Shown here piece by piece: positions 55,093 through 63,710 of a DNA stretch of 64,000 nucleotides. Both the position numbers and the translations under genes were made by a program. Numbering within the stretch: position 1 is the first letter of the stretch; each line of letters starts with the position of its first letter. Location of the stretch: the NCBI GenBank assembly GCA_036835375.1, contig DAITMB010000008.1, forward strand, positions 5,118 to 69,117. Reading direction: 5' to 3'. A model generated the notes under the pieces. The model did no database searches, was not told the origin of the DNA, and saw only the letters and a list, made by a program, of their open reading frames with translations. Origin of the DNA: JANQTF01 sp036835375. GTDB taxonomy: Bacteria; Bacteroidota; Bacteroidia; J057.

Positions 55093-56325
55093 GTGCCTGT
55101 ATCTCATTCACAAATCAAGGCTTTAGGTTATCCACCTGCTAGCAGCGATATTCGAGCTGCCATTCACCTCCATTTTTCGCAATTGTCCCCGACCAGCCCA
55201 TTTCTTCAACAGTTGCACTTGACGCAGTTTCGGTCTTATTCGGACCTCCAGCTCACTTTGTCACCGCACATCAACTGCTTCACGGGTGCCAATGGTGCCG
55301 GAAAAACCAATATTCTCGATTCGATCCACTACCTCGCATTCACGCGGGGATTTCGCCACCACCTCGACAAGCAAGCAGTCCAGGATGGAGGTTCGTTTTT
55401 CTTCATTGGCGGAAACTGGCAAGCGGGTAAATCCATCAAAAATATTCGCTGCACTTTTCAGCAAGGAAAAGGCAAAAAGCTCCTGATCAATCAAAAACCT
55501 TTGGAGCGAATGAGCGACCACATTGGACGAATGCCATTGGTAGCCATTTTGCCTTCCGATACGGACTTGATCAATGGTGCCTCTGCGGATCGCAGGCGAT
55601 TTCTCGACATGCTCATTTCGCAGTATGATCCCTTGTTTTTGCAGCACCTGATTCAGTATGAGCGTATCTTGCAGCAGCGCAATGCGCTCTTGAAAATGAT
55701 GGCGGAACAGCGATACTTTGACGCCGATCAACTCGCACTATGGGATGAGCAACTGATTCCGCATGGTATCGCAGTGAAAGAAGGTCGGGCGCAGTTCGTG
55801 GACGCCTTCTCTCCCATTTTTGCCAGATATTTTGCAGAGATTGTTTCGGAAAAAGAGACACCTTCCCTCAACTACAGAAGCCAGGTAGAACATAACACTC
55901 CACAGGGTTGGCGACAACTCTTCCAAGAGAATCTCGACAAGGATCGCGCAAATGGATATTCCCTCGGTGGGATCCATCGGGATGACCTCGCCTTCTACAT
56001 CGATGAGCACAGTGTTCGCCATTATGGCTCACAAGGACAGCAAAAGACCTTTGTGATATCGCTCAAGCTGGCCCAGTATGAGTTGCTTCAGGCGAAAACG
56101 AACATGGCGCCACTCCTGCTGCTCGACGATCTTTTTGACAAACTTGATCGCCATCGACTCAGCCAGATTGCACATTTACTTCAATCCAGAATTCAGGGAC
56201 AAATTTTCATCACGGATACTTCTCAGGCGAGGTTGGAGGAAATTTTTGAGGGAAGTCAACGAGAGATCCTGTATTTTTCAGTGGCGGATGGAGCGGTATC
56301 TTCTGGTGTTGAGAGGCGATCCTGA
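55093..56325 (+). CDS. recF: DNA replication and repair protein RecF
   Basis: SMC-like ATPase that loads RecA at gaps. Walker A GANGAGKTN lies at residues 65-73, the ABC signature as YGSQGQQKTF, and Walker B LLLLDDLFDKLD, with ITDTSQARL after it. The frame from this GTG encodes 410 residues, about 40 more than usual, because homology starts only at LQQLHLTQFRSY (residue 38); no ATG lies between, so the true start may be a TTG at 55183 or nearby. Followed by dciA after 152 bases, a common Bacteroidota neighbour. Confidence 0.92.
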   Translation: MPVSHSQIKALGYPPASSDIRAAIHLHFSQLSPTSPFLQQLHLTQFRSYSDLQLTLSPHINCFTGANGAGKTNILDSIHYLAFTRGFRHHLDKQAVQDGGSFFFIGGNWQAGKSIKNIRCTFQQGKGKKLLINQKPLERMSDHIGRMPLVAILPSDTDLINGASADRRRFLDMLISQYDPLFLQHLIQYERILQQRNALLKMMAEQRYFDADQLALWDEQLIPHGIAVKEGRAQFVDAFSPIFARYFAEIVSEKETPSLNYRSQVEHNTPQGWRQLFQENLDKDRANGYSLGGIHRDDLAFYIDEHSVRHYGSQGQQKTFVISLKLAQYELLQAKTNMAPLLLLDDLFDKLDRHRLSQIAHLLQSRIQGQIFITDTSQARLEEIFEGSQREILYFSVADGAVSSGVERRS

Positions 56326-56477
56326 CGTGGGAAGTTTAAATTTTTTCGAACTTCTTCGCATCGTCTCACATCCCAGAAGCTGGCCCTTACCTTGCCCGTC
56401 TTGGTTGCAGATCGCTTCGACTTTCGATTCCATCTACCCAACCATTCCCCTTTGTCACCTGTAGTCATTCACCCTCC

Positions 56478-56765
56478 ATGTCACACCAATACCAAAGCCT
56501 CAGCGACGCCATCAAAGCCTTTCTGGATCATCACGGATTGAGCGATGAAGCGGCAATCCAGGAAGTGATCACGCAGTGGGAATCCCTCATGGGAAAGCCC
56601 ATTGCGCAAGCCACAGACAAGATTTGGTTCAAAGGGGGAATTTTTTATATAAAAATGTCGAGTCCCGTCTGGAAAAATGAGTTGCAGCTTGGGCGGGAAA
56701 AAATCAAAACAGCGCTCAATGGAAAAATGGGGAAAGACTTGGTTCGCGAAGTAAGAATTGTGTAG
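56478..56765 (+). CDS. DciA-like DUF721 protein
   Basis: A 95-residue protein of the DUF721 family (DciA, the DnaB helicase operator of bacteria lacking DnaC). Matches are the N-terminal LSDAIKAFLDHHGL, VITQWESLMGKPIAQATD, the strand FKGGIFYIKMSSPVWKNELQL and REKIKTALN. It is a minimal form: the KH-like domain only, without the long C-terminal tail. Adjacent to recF. Confidence 0.85.
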   Translation: MSHQYQSLSDAIKAFLDHHGLSDEAAIQEVITQWESLMGKPIAQATDKIWFKGGIFYIKMSSPVWKNELQLGREKIKTALNGKMGKDLVREVRIV

Positions 56766-56873
56766 GCGACGAGCATGCTCTTGAGCACGCAAATATAAAG
56801 TTCAATAAAAATCAGATTGTTTCTCACCAAGATCCTCAGCGATCTTTGCGCCTTCAGCGATCCCTTCATCCCT

Positions 56874-58052
56874 ATGCTCTACAATCTACGGGACTATCTT
56901 TTACAGCCTTCCTTTCGAAGCGTAGGGGCAGTTTTTGCCATTCACGCAGTATTTTTCAGCCTGTGGGTCACGCGGCTCCCTGAAATTAAAGAAGACCTTG
57001 CGTTGAGCGAGGGCGAATTAGGGCTGGTACTGTTTTTTCTTCCGTTGGGTGCCTTGGTCGCCATGCTCGTCGCTGGGCGGATGATTCACTTGTGGGGCGC
57101 TGGGAATGTGACGACCGCGACCACCGTGATTTTTGCTCTGGTGATGCCTTTGCCTTTGCTGGCGACCAACGTCTATATTCTTGGAGCCGCACTTTTCGCG
57201 GCGGGTCTCGTGAGTGGTGCCATGGACATCGCCATGAACGCTGTTGCAGCCGCCTTGGAAGATCTTCACCGAAAGGTCATCATGGCCACCACGCATGGAT
57301 TTTTCAGTCTGGGCGGAATGGTCGGTGCCTTGCTTGGCAGCGTCTTCCTTGGCCTTGAATGGGTAAGATGGGCACCGATGATAGGTGCTGCTGTGATTTG
57401 TTTCCTCGTGCTCATACCGATCCATCGAGAGATTGGCCACATTCGTGACAAAAAGCAAGCACACAAAGGCGGGCATTTTTCCTTGCCCGGACGCGCTGTC
57501 CTTGGACTAGCCCTGATTGGCTTGTTCTGTATGATGGGCGAAGGTGCTGTGGCCGACTGGAGTGCGGTCTATCTGAAGGAAGTTTCCCTGGCTGATCCAT
57601 ACATGGTCGGACTGGGATATGCTGGATTTTCTCTTGCCATGACCCTAGGCAGGTTCAATGGAGATGTGATCATCCACCGATTTGGCGGTCTGAAAATCAT
57701 TATCGCAGGAGGATTTTTTACCTTAATCGGCCTGGCTTTGGTGCTGATAGGAGCGCCTTTGTCCACCATTCTGGGGTTCACCTTCGTAGGCTTGGGCTAC
57801 TCTTGCATCATCCCGGTAGTATTTAGCGAAGCAGCGAAATCGGATCCTGTCTCCGCCGCTCGGGGCATCACAGCAGTAGCTTCTTTGAGCTATATGGGCT
57901 TTCTGGCGGGCCCAGTGATCATCGGATTGGTGTCGGAGCAAGGGGGACTTAAAACAGGGATGATATTTCTCATGGTCACCGCTCTACTGTCTGTCTTAAT
58001 TGCAACGCGATCTGTGAGAAAGCGGACCATGACCGCCTCCGGGCAAACCTGA
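56874..58052 (+). CDS. MFS transporter, YbjJ-like
   Basis: A 392-residue inner-membrane protein with 12 hydrophobic segments. Early text FFSLWVTRLPEIKEDLALSEGELGLVLF (about residues 25-52) and the loop AGRMIHLWGAGNVTT fit the YbjJ-like branch of the major facilitator superfamily; the mid-loop is short and charged (REIGHIRDKKQAHKGGH). The start is the ATG at MLYNLRDY; the frame extends 19 codons further upstream. Substrate unknown. Confidence 0.88.
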   Translation: MLYNLRDYLLQPSFRSVGAVFAIHAVFFSLWVTRLPEIKEDLALSEGELGLVLFFLPLGALVAMLVAGRMIHLWGAGNVTTATTVIFALVMPLPLLATNVYILGAALFAAGLVSGAMDIAMNAVAAALEDLHRKVIMATTHGFFSLGGMVGALLGSVFLGLEWVRWAPMIGAAVICFLVLIPIHREIGHIRDKKQAHKGGHFSLPGRAVLGLALIGLFCMMGEGAVADWSAVYLKEVSLADPYMVGLGYAGFSLAMTLGRFNGDVIIHRFGGLKIIIAGGFFTLIGLALVLIGAPLSTILGFTFVGLGYSCIIPVVFSEAAKSDPVSAARGITAVASLSYMGFLAGPVIIGLVSEQGGLKTGMIFLMVTALLSVLIATRSVRKRTMTASGQT

Positions 58053-58162
58053 GGAATGTTTCAGGGAAGGTGGACGGACTGAGCGTTCAACTACTGTATT
58101 CATCCAGAAAAAGCTCCTGCCATTTTCTGGCATTCTCCTTGTCAATCTCTGCACAAACCACC

Positions 58163-59995
58163 TTACTCTACCGTGACAGACTTCGCCAGATTGCGCGGCT
58201 GATCCACATCGCAGCCCCTCAGTTGTGCGATGTGATAAGAAAGTAATTGCTGGGGAATCACCGTCAACAGCGGCGTGAGCGCTGGATGCGTCTGGGGCAC
58301 TTCGATGACAAATTCTGCCAGATCGCGAATAATGGTATCTCCTTGGGTCACCACGGCAATTACCCTTCCTCCGCGCGTCACGACTTCCTGAAGGTTGCTC
58401 ACGATCTTATCGTAGGACTCGTCATGGGTGGCGATGAACATGACTGGCATGTTTTCATCGATGAGCGCGATAGGTCCGTGCTTCATCTCCGCGGCTGGAT
58501 AGCCTTCAGCATGGATATAAGAGATTTCTTTGAGCTTGAGGGCGCCCTCCAGTGCTACAGGAAAGTTAAGTCCTCTTCCGAGATACAAAAAGTTGGTGGC
58601 GTTAGTGAATTGATGAGCGACTTTCTGAATGTAAAGGTCCTGCTCCAAGGTTTTTTCTACCAATTCCGAAATCTTTGCCAACTCCTTCATGATGGTCCTC
58701 GTCTCGGGCGTCGCCGTGCCTCGAAGCTGGGCGATATACACTGCCATGAGGGTGAGCACCGTGACTTGAGAGGTAAATGCTTTGGTAGAAGCGACCCCGA
58801 TCTCTGGACCCGCGTGGATGTACACCCCTGCCTCCGTTGCCCTTGAAATCGAAGATCCGACGACGTTGACCACGCCCATTGCGAGCGCACCAGCTTCGCG
58901 CGCGAGTTGGATCGCAGCTAGGGTGTCGGCTGTCTCTCCGCTCTGGCTGATCGCAATCACGACATCGTCTGGATAGATGATCGGCTTTCGGTAGCGAAAC
59001 TCGGAGGCGTATTCTACCTCCACAGGGATGCGGGCAAAGTCTTCAAACAGGTACTCTGCCACCAATCCTGCGTGCCAGCTCGTCCCGCAGCCCACAAAGA
59101 TAAATCTCCTCGCATTACGCAAGCGATCCTGAACATCCACCAGGCCGCCCAGCCATACGACGCCATTCTCAGGATTGACCCTCCCCCGCATGGAATCAGC
59201 TACCGAGCGGGGCTGCTCCATGATTTCTTTGAGCATGAAGTAATCGTAGCCCCCCTTCTCAATGGTCTCCAACTCCATCTCAATTCGCTCCAACAACGGG
59301 ATACGCGGAAGGTTGCCGATGGTCTTGATTTCGTAACCGTCACGACGCAAAACGGCCATTTCTTCGTCTTCCAAGTAGATCACATCCTTGGTGTAGGCAA
59401 TGATCGGAGCTGCATCTGAGGCAATGATGTACTCACCAGTACCAATTCCGAGCACGATGGGGCTGCTCTTGCGAGCCACGATCAATTGGTCGGGCTCCTC
59501 GCTGCACATCACGATGATGCCATAAGCCCCCACGACTTCGTGTAGTGCCAGCCTCACCGCAGTTTCTGCATTGACTGCTCCTTGCTCATAGAAGAAGTCG
59601 ATCAGCTGCACCAGCACTTCGGTGTCGGTGGCAGACTGAAACACATACCCGTGACGAGAAAGCTTCTCTTTGAGGACAGCATAGTTCTCAATGATCCCAT
59701 TGTGAATGATCACAAATCGTCCTGACTGAGAACTGTGTGGATGGGAATTGATGTCTGATGGCTCTCCGTGTGTGGCCCATCTTGTGTGGCCGATGCCGAT
59801 GGTGCAATGTTCGTAGTCATTGCCTACAAACTGCTCTAGCTCAGCTACTTTTCCACGCTTCTTGAACACGCGAATTCCTCCATTTTGAAGGGCAACGCCT
59901 GCCGAATCATAGCCGCGATACTCCAGACGCTTGAGTCCTTCGAGCAGAATCGGATACGCTTCCTGGGTTCCGATGTAGCCAACAATTCCACACAT
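58163..59995 (-). CDS. glmS: Glutamine--fructose-6-phosphate aminotransferase (isomerizing)
   Basis: First enzyme of UDP-N-acetylglucosamine synthesis, making glucosamine 6-phosphate for peptidoglycan and LPS; 610 residues, normal length. The class II glutaminase domain starts with Cys2 (MCGIVGYIG) and contains RLEYRGYDSAG and HTRWATHG; two SIS isomerase domains follow (GCGTSWHAGLVAEYLFE, ISQSGETADTLAAI, YLGRGLNFPVALEGALKLKEISY - the last cited as a landmark), ending LAKSVTVE. It lies downstream of the DUF4270 gene on the same strand after 266 bases. No glmS ribozyme was recognised in that leader. Confidence 0.97.
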   Translation of the reverse strand: MCGIVGYIGTQEAYPILLEGLKRLEYRGYDSAGVALQNGGIRVFKKRGKVAELEQFVGNDYEHCTIGIGHTRWATHGEPSDINSHPHSSQSGRFVIIHNGIIENYAVLKEKLSRHGYVFQSATDTEVLVQLIDFFYEQGAVNAETAVRLALHEVVGAYGIIVMCSEEPDQLIVARKSSPIVLGIGTGEYIIASDAAPIIAYTKDVIYLEDEEMAVLRRDGYEIKTIGNLPRIPLLERIEMELETIEKGGYDYFMLKEIMEQPRSVADSMRGRVNPENGVVWLGGLVDVQDRLRNARRFIFVGCGTSWHAGLVAEYLFEDFARIPVEVEYASEFRYRKPIIYPDDVVIAISQSGETADTLAAIQLAREAGALAMGVVNVVGSSISRATEAGVYIHAGPEIGVASTKAFTSQVTVLTLMAVYIAQLRGTATPETRTIMKELAKISELVEKTLEQDLYIQKVAHQFTNATNFLYLGRGLNFPVALEGALKLKEISYIHAEGYPAAEMKHGPIALIDENMPVMFIATHDESYDKIVSNLQEVVTRGGRVIAVVTQGDTIIRDLAEFVIEVPQTHPALTPLLTVIPQQLLSYHIAQLRGCDVDQPRNLAKSVTVE

Positions 59996-60261
59996 AGAGA
60001 GAATAGTTTGATGTTCTTTAAGGGCGAGAGCACAACTTGCAGCAGGACTTTATTCCTTTAGGGACAATTTTCCTATCAGAATAACATCGAAAGAATTTTT
60101 TATTCGCCGCCTGGTAGCCCGCTTGTTCCCAGCGATCTTGTATCTCCAATATGAGGCTGCCGCACCTCTCTTGAAAGATCCCAATCTGGGTGCTCCCTCC
60201 CCGCATTGATCGGTTGTCGTTCCGAAATTTGGCCAACAAGACTTTGTCAGAACTCTGTAGC

Positions 60262-61590
60262 CTATCTGGGAACTGAGCCAGTAGTAAGTTCGAGTCGAGG
60301 CCGCATCGCCGGATCAGGATGATTGACGCCCCCAAGCACCGCTCTGCTGACCGAAGACCGAGCACCCGAAGGAACGATCACAAAGCCGTTAAGATCCCAG
60401 GTTTCATTGAACAAGCGTTGCATATACGCCGTGATGGGGATCACATACGCCCTTCGTGAAGCGCTGTAGGTCAACGCCCCGGTACTGCTTGAAACGCTGG
60501 TTCCCAAGCCATTTACCACGATTTCTTCCCCATTTTCATCACTCCGAAGAGCGATGATTTCTAGTGGTGGGGCATATCTGTTCTGGGTTCCAAAGGCGGC
60601 AACATCCACTGGAAGGATCAATTCTGCTTTGGATACGAGGCGGACTTCTGACACATCAAGCTGCGGAAATCTTACCCATACCTTTTGAAGAAGTCCTGAT
60701 TGTAGAAATTCGTAACGGGTGAATGTATCGGGTGTACCGTGCTCTTGGCCAAAGAAGAGGTCTTCCGCTCCCTCTCGTTGTAAGGAATGGAAGCGAGGGG
60801 TAGAATTAAAAATGGGAAAGGCCTCGAATCTTCTGGTGAACGTCTGAAGGGTACTATCAAACTTGTGGTAGTGCAATTCAAGCTGTGTATTCTGAGAATT
60901 GCTGAACAGGGTAAAGATTGCACCAGGTTCGCGGCTGAAAAATTTTACAGGCTCTGTATCAAATACAAACCCAGATAGAATTTCTGCAATAAATCGATCC
61001 CGATTTGCCAATGCGGAGGGATCTCCAAAGAGGATTTGGTTCCCGAGCTTTTCATCCAAGCGAATGCGCGTGACTGTGACAAGGCCATTGGAGCCAATCC
61101 TCACGGGGCTGGTACCCAGCGGTTGGTCGGGATCATAATTTAACTTTGAGGTAGAAAAAATCTGATTGGTGTCGGGCCAAGTGTCTGTGATCTGAAACAC
61201 CCGAAGAATCTGCTCTTGGTCGAGCCGGCCATATGCGCTTTCCAAGTCAAGACTCAGCACGAGCGAGTCAAAGACCAGTTCACTGGCGTCACCGAAACTG
61301 AGGGCGGAGCGGGGAAATACCTGGGTAAACGTTTGGGCTGTGATATGGCCCATGAATGGGTCAAAATAATTCCCAAATAGCTGCCGAGTGGCTTGATAAG
61401 TGCTGATGCTATCTATGGAGATGGTCTCCAGCCTCAGAGGAATGGTGTCGGTGTAGGAAATTTCTACCCGATCGGAGAGTGGTAGCACTTCACTTCCGAG
61501 GCCTGCGGGCCCTTTTTCACAGGAGGCTAAAAAAGAGGTGGCTGCCATCCCCAATAGGATGAACAGCCACAAGTTCTTGGTAAGAGGCAA
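60262..61590 (-). CDS. DUF4270 family lipoprotein
   Basis: A 442-residue predicted lipoprotein: signal peptide and lipobox LLGMAATSFLASC (lipidated Cys), then a long beta-rich domain with DUF4270 text (LPLSDRVEISYTDTIPL near the N-terminus, LVFDSLVLSLDL, and a late segment YVIPITAYMQRLFN and PRLELTT). Function is not known. The start is the TTG eight bases after the GlgA-like stop, which gives a normal signal peptide; ATGs at 61629 and 61641 lie inside the preceding gene. Neighbours GlgA-like, glmS and panC recur around this family in Bacteroidota. Confidence 0.8.
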   Translation of the reverse strand: MPLTKNLWLFILLGMAATSFLASCEKGPAGLGSEVLPLSDRVEISYTDTIPLRLETISIDSISTYQATRQLFGNYFDPFMGHITAQTFTQVFPRSALSFGDASELVFDSLVLSLDLESAYGRLDQEQILRVFQITDTWPDTNQIFSTSKLNYDPDQPLGTSPVRIGSNGLVTVTRIRLDEKLGNQILFGDPSALANRDRFIAEILSGFVFDTEPVKFFSREPGAIFTLFSNSQNTQLELHYHKFDSTLQTFTRRFEAFPIFNSTPRFHSLQREGAEDLFFGQEHGTPDTFTRYEFLQSGLLQKVWVRFPQLDVSEVRLVSKAELILPVDVAAFGTQNRYAPPLEIIALRSDENGEEIVVNGLGTSVSSSTGALTYSASRRAYVIPITAYMQRLFNETWDLNGFVIVPSGARSSVSRAVLGGVNHPDPAMRPRLELTTGSVPR

Positions 61591-61597
61591 ATCAGGG

Positions 61598-62419
61598 TTA
61601 ATTTGAGATGTGGGAATACAACTGGGCATACTGTTCCACATAGGAATCTTGATCCGAGGAGTCGAAGTAGTACTTCTTCCTATGTGTGTCGGTGATGTAT
61701 TGCTCCAGACTTGCATCGATATGTGGGTGACCGACAGTCGTTACGTCCGAAAGGGCGATTCCACCTTTGACCACCCCAACGTAGTTATTCCCGCCGTAGT
61801 TGTCCAGTTTGTCTTCTGAAATTCCGTCGGAACGCACCTTGTCGAGGTAGTTCTTGGCAAGTTCGCTTTCGAACCCATTATTGTAGACGGTGAAAACAGT
61901 CTTGGTGTTCTTGAACATCGGATCATTGCTGTATTGTGTATTGAGATACAGCGGAATGAAAGCCGTCATCCAGTCATGGCAGTGAATAATATCAGGAGAC
62001 CATCCCAACTTTTTGACCGTTTCGATGACCCCTTTACAGAAAAAGATGGCCCGCTCGTCGTTATCGATGTGAAACTTTTTGCTGCTAGGATCTGTCAGTA
62101 CGCTTTTGCGCTTGAAGTAGTCCTCGTTGTCGAGAAAATAGACCTGCAATTTCGCGTTGGGAATGGAGGCGACCTTGATGGTAAGGGGCTTTTCTTCTCC
62201 AGCTACCCGAATGTTGATACCGGAAAGTCTCACCACCTCGTGTAGCCGATTCCTTCGATCGTTGATCACCCCAAATTTTGGCATGAAGATTCGTATCTCA
62301 TATCCGATTTCTTGGAGCTTTTGGGGAAGGAGCCGAATCAAATCGGCGGCGGATGTGATCTTCAGAAATGGATCAATCTCCGATGTAACGAAGAGGATAC
62401 GCAGTTTTTTATCCATCAT
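61598..62419 (-). CDS. Short glycogen/starch-synthase-like protein (N-terminal half only)
   Basis: A 273-residue protein matching only the GT5 N-terminal domain of glycogen synthase: LRILFVTSEIDPF, EIRIFMPKFGVIN, VYFLDNEDYFKRK, RAIFFCKGVIETVKKL, SPDIIHCHDWMTAFIPLYL. The ADP-glucose-binding loop KTGGL of active enzymes reads KITSA, and the entire C-terminal GT-B domain is missing. From memory a short form of this kind is shared by Bacteroidota next to panC, so it is a family rather than a fresh truncation. Catalysis is doubtful. Divergent from panC; DUF4270 follows 8 bases after the stop. Confidence 0.85.
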   Translation of the reverse strand: MMDKKLRILFVTSEIDPFLKITSAADLIRLLPQKLQEIGYEIRIFMPKFGVINDRRNRLHEVVRLSGINIRVAGEEKPLTIKVASIPNAKLQVYFLDNEDYFKRKSVLTDPSSKKFHIDNDERAIFFCKGVIETVKKLGWSPDIIHCHDWMTAFIPLYLNTQYSNDPMFKNTKTVFTVYNNGFESELAKNYLDKVRSDGISEDKLDNYGGNNYVGVVKGGIALSDVTTVGHPHIDASLEQYITDTHRKKYYFDSSDQDSYVEQYAQLYSHISN

Positions 62420-62484
62420 GTTTAGCTCGTTAAAATCGATGTTCGCCTGAAGGTTATGACTGTGCTTTTACAAATAATTTCATG

Positions 62485-62516
62485 CAAAATTACGAAAAAA
62501 TATTTGTTGCTACAAT
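62485..62516 (-). promoter_or_regulatory. Candidate promoter of the GlgA-like/DUF4270 unit
   Basis: On the minus strand ATTG is followed by 20 bases and TAATTTTG, matching the consensus at 3 of 4 and all fixed positions. It implies a leader of about 60 bases. It overlaps the panC candidate promoter on the other strand. Confidence 0.45.
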
Positions 62517-62535
62517 TTCCCTTTCCTTATATTCG
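62503..62535 (+). promoter_or_regulatory. Candidate promoter of panC
   Basis: TTTG, a 21-base spacer, then TATATTCG (one mismatch from the -7 consensus). It lies 130 bases before the panC ATG. Confidence 0.4.
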
Positions 62536-62665
62536 CCCGCCTTTCTGTCTGGCTCCTTTCATCGATAGTCTTTAGTCCCTGAAAGCCAGCCACTTCCCCC
62601 ATATAATACCGTTGAGAAGGTACAGGAGACCTTCTTTGGTTTTTCGCGACTCACCTCATTTCCGT

Positions 62666-63514
62666 ATGAAGATCATTTCTTCGATCGAAGATCTTCGGTC
62701 TCTCCGGCGCAGCCTTTCCGGGAGTCTAGGATTTGTGCCCACGATGGGTGCCCTCCACGAAGGCCATGCCAGCCTGGTACGTGCTTCCTTAGCGGAAAAT
62801 GACTACACGGTGGTGAGCATTTTCGTGAATCCGACCCAATTTGGACCCAATGAAGATTTTTCTACCTATCCCAGGACATTGACCCAAGATGCTGATTTGC
62901 TCGCCTCGCTGGGAGTGGACTTTCTTTTTGCACCTCCTACCCAAGCGATATATCCGGCAGGCGAAGCACAGATCAGCTTTCTCATTCGAGACCTTGACAA
63001 GGTCCTATGTGGTGCCAGCAGGCCGGGCCATATGAATGGGGTGGTACAAGTCGTCTCGATTTTGTTTCATTTGGTGCAGCCCGATCGAGCCTATTTTGGC
63101 AAAAAAGACTACCAGCAGGCGTTGATTTTACAGACGTTGGTTCGTGAGCTTCACTTTCCCATTCATCTGATTCCTTGCGCCATCGTGCGAGAGAAAGATG
63201 GACTGGCGATGAGTTCTCGCAACCGTAATCTCACAAGTGACGAGCGCCAGCAAGCACTTTATCTTTCGCAGGTGATCCATGAAGCCCGTCTTCGGAGGGC
63301 TACCTGGGAATCTGTAACAGCGCTAGTAGATTTTGCCCGGAACGAAGCCCAGCACTACCCCCTGCTTCGACTGGACTACGTGGAAGTGCTTCACAGCATG
63401 ACACTTACGCCTGTAATCGGGCTCGCGCGGGAGGATCATCCTCACCTGTTTATAGCTGCATATCTGGGAAAGACGCGCCTCATCGACAATGCACCTCTTT
63501 GGGAAGATGATTGA
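62666..63514 (+). CDS. panC: Pantothenate synthetase
   Basis: Condenses pantoate and beta-alanine with ATP to pantothenate; 282 residues, normal length. Nucleotidyltransferase motifs are GFVPTMGALHEGHASLVR with the HxGH signature, SIFVNPTQFGPNEDF, YFGKKDYQQALIL and the KMSKS-equivalent AMSSRNRNLT. The start is MKIISSIEDL; the frame extends 18 codons upstream. panD, which makes the beta-alanine substrate, follows. Confidence 0.97.
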   Translation: MKIISSIEDLRSLRRSLSGSLGFVPTMGALHEGHASLVRASLAENDYTVVSIFVNPTQFGPNEDFSTYPRTLTQDADLLASLGVDFLFAPPTQAIYPAGEAQISFLIRDLDKVLCGASRPGHMNGVVQVVSILFHLVQPDRAYFGKKDYQQALILQTLVRELHFPIHLIPCAIVREKDGLAMSSRNRNLTSDERQQALYLSQVIHEARLRRATWESVTALVDFARNEAQHYPLLRLDYVEVLHSMTLTPVIGLAREDHPHLFIAAYLGKTRLIDNAPLWEDD

Positions 63515-63710
63515 GGATCTGGTAAGTAATCGGGACGATCATGGAATAAAATCGATATTTTTAGCAAAATTTCGCCCTGATTCTTTCCATTCTATTAAAA
63601 TTATTTGGAGACCTTCGAAGATTTTTTTCGTATAAAACTTAGCTGAATAGATTGTGATAATGTAACTTCCATGCCACTTTTTCTCCACTACCCGACCAAG
63701 ACAAGCGGAC

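Noticed and set aside
59996..60261. glmS ribozyme or riboswitch in the glmS leader
   Set aside because: No recognisable conserved core; 266 bases show no clear nested hairpins by eye.
60018..60365. A 115-codon minus-strand frame between DUF4270 and glmS
   Set aside because: Overlaps the DUF4270 end in another frame, is Arg/Cys/Lys-rich without motifs, and lies in leader sequence.
61591..61716. Longer N-terminus for the DUF4270 lipoprotein
   Set aside because: It would overlap the GlgA-like coding sequence and place 14 to 40 or more extra residues before the lipoprotein signal.
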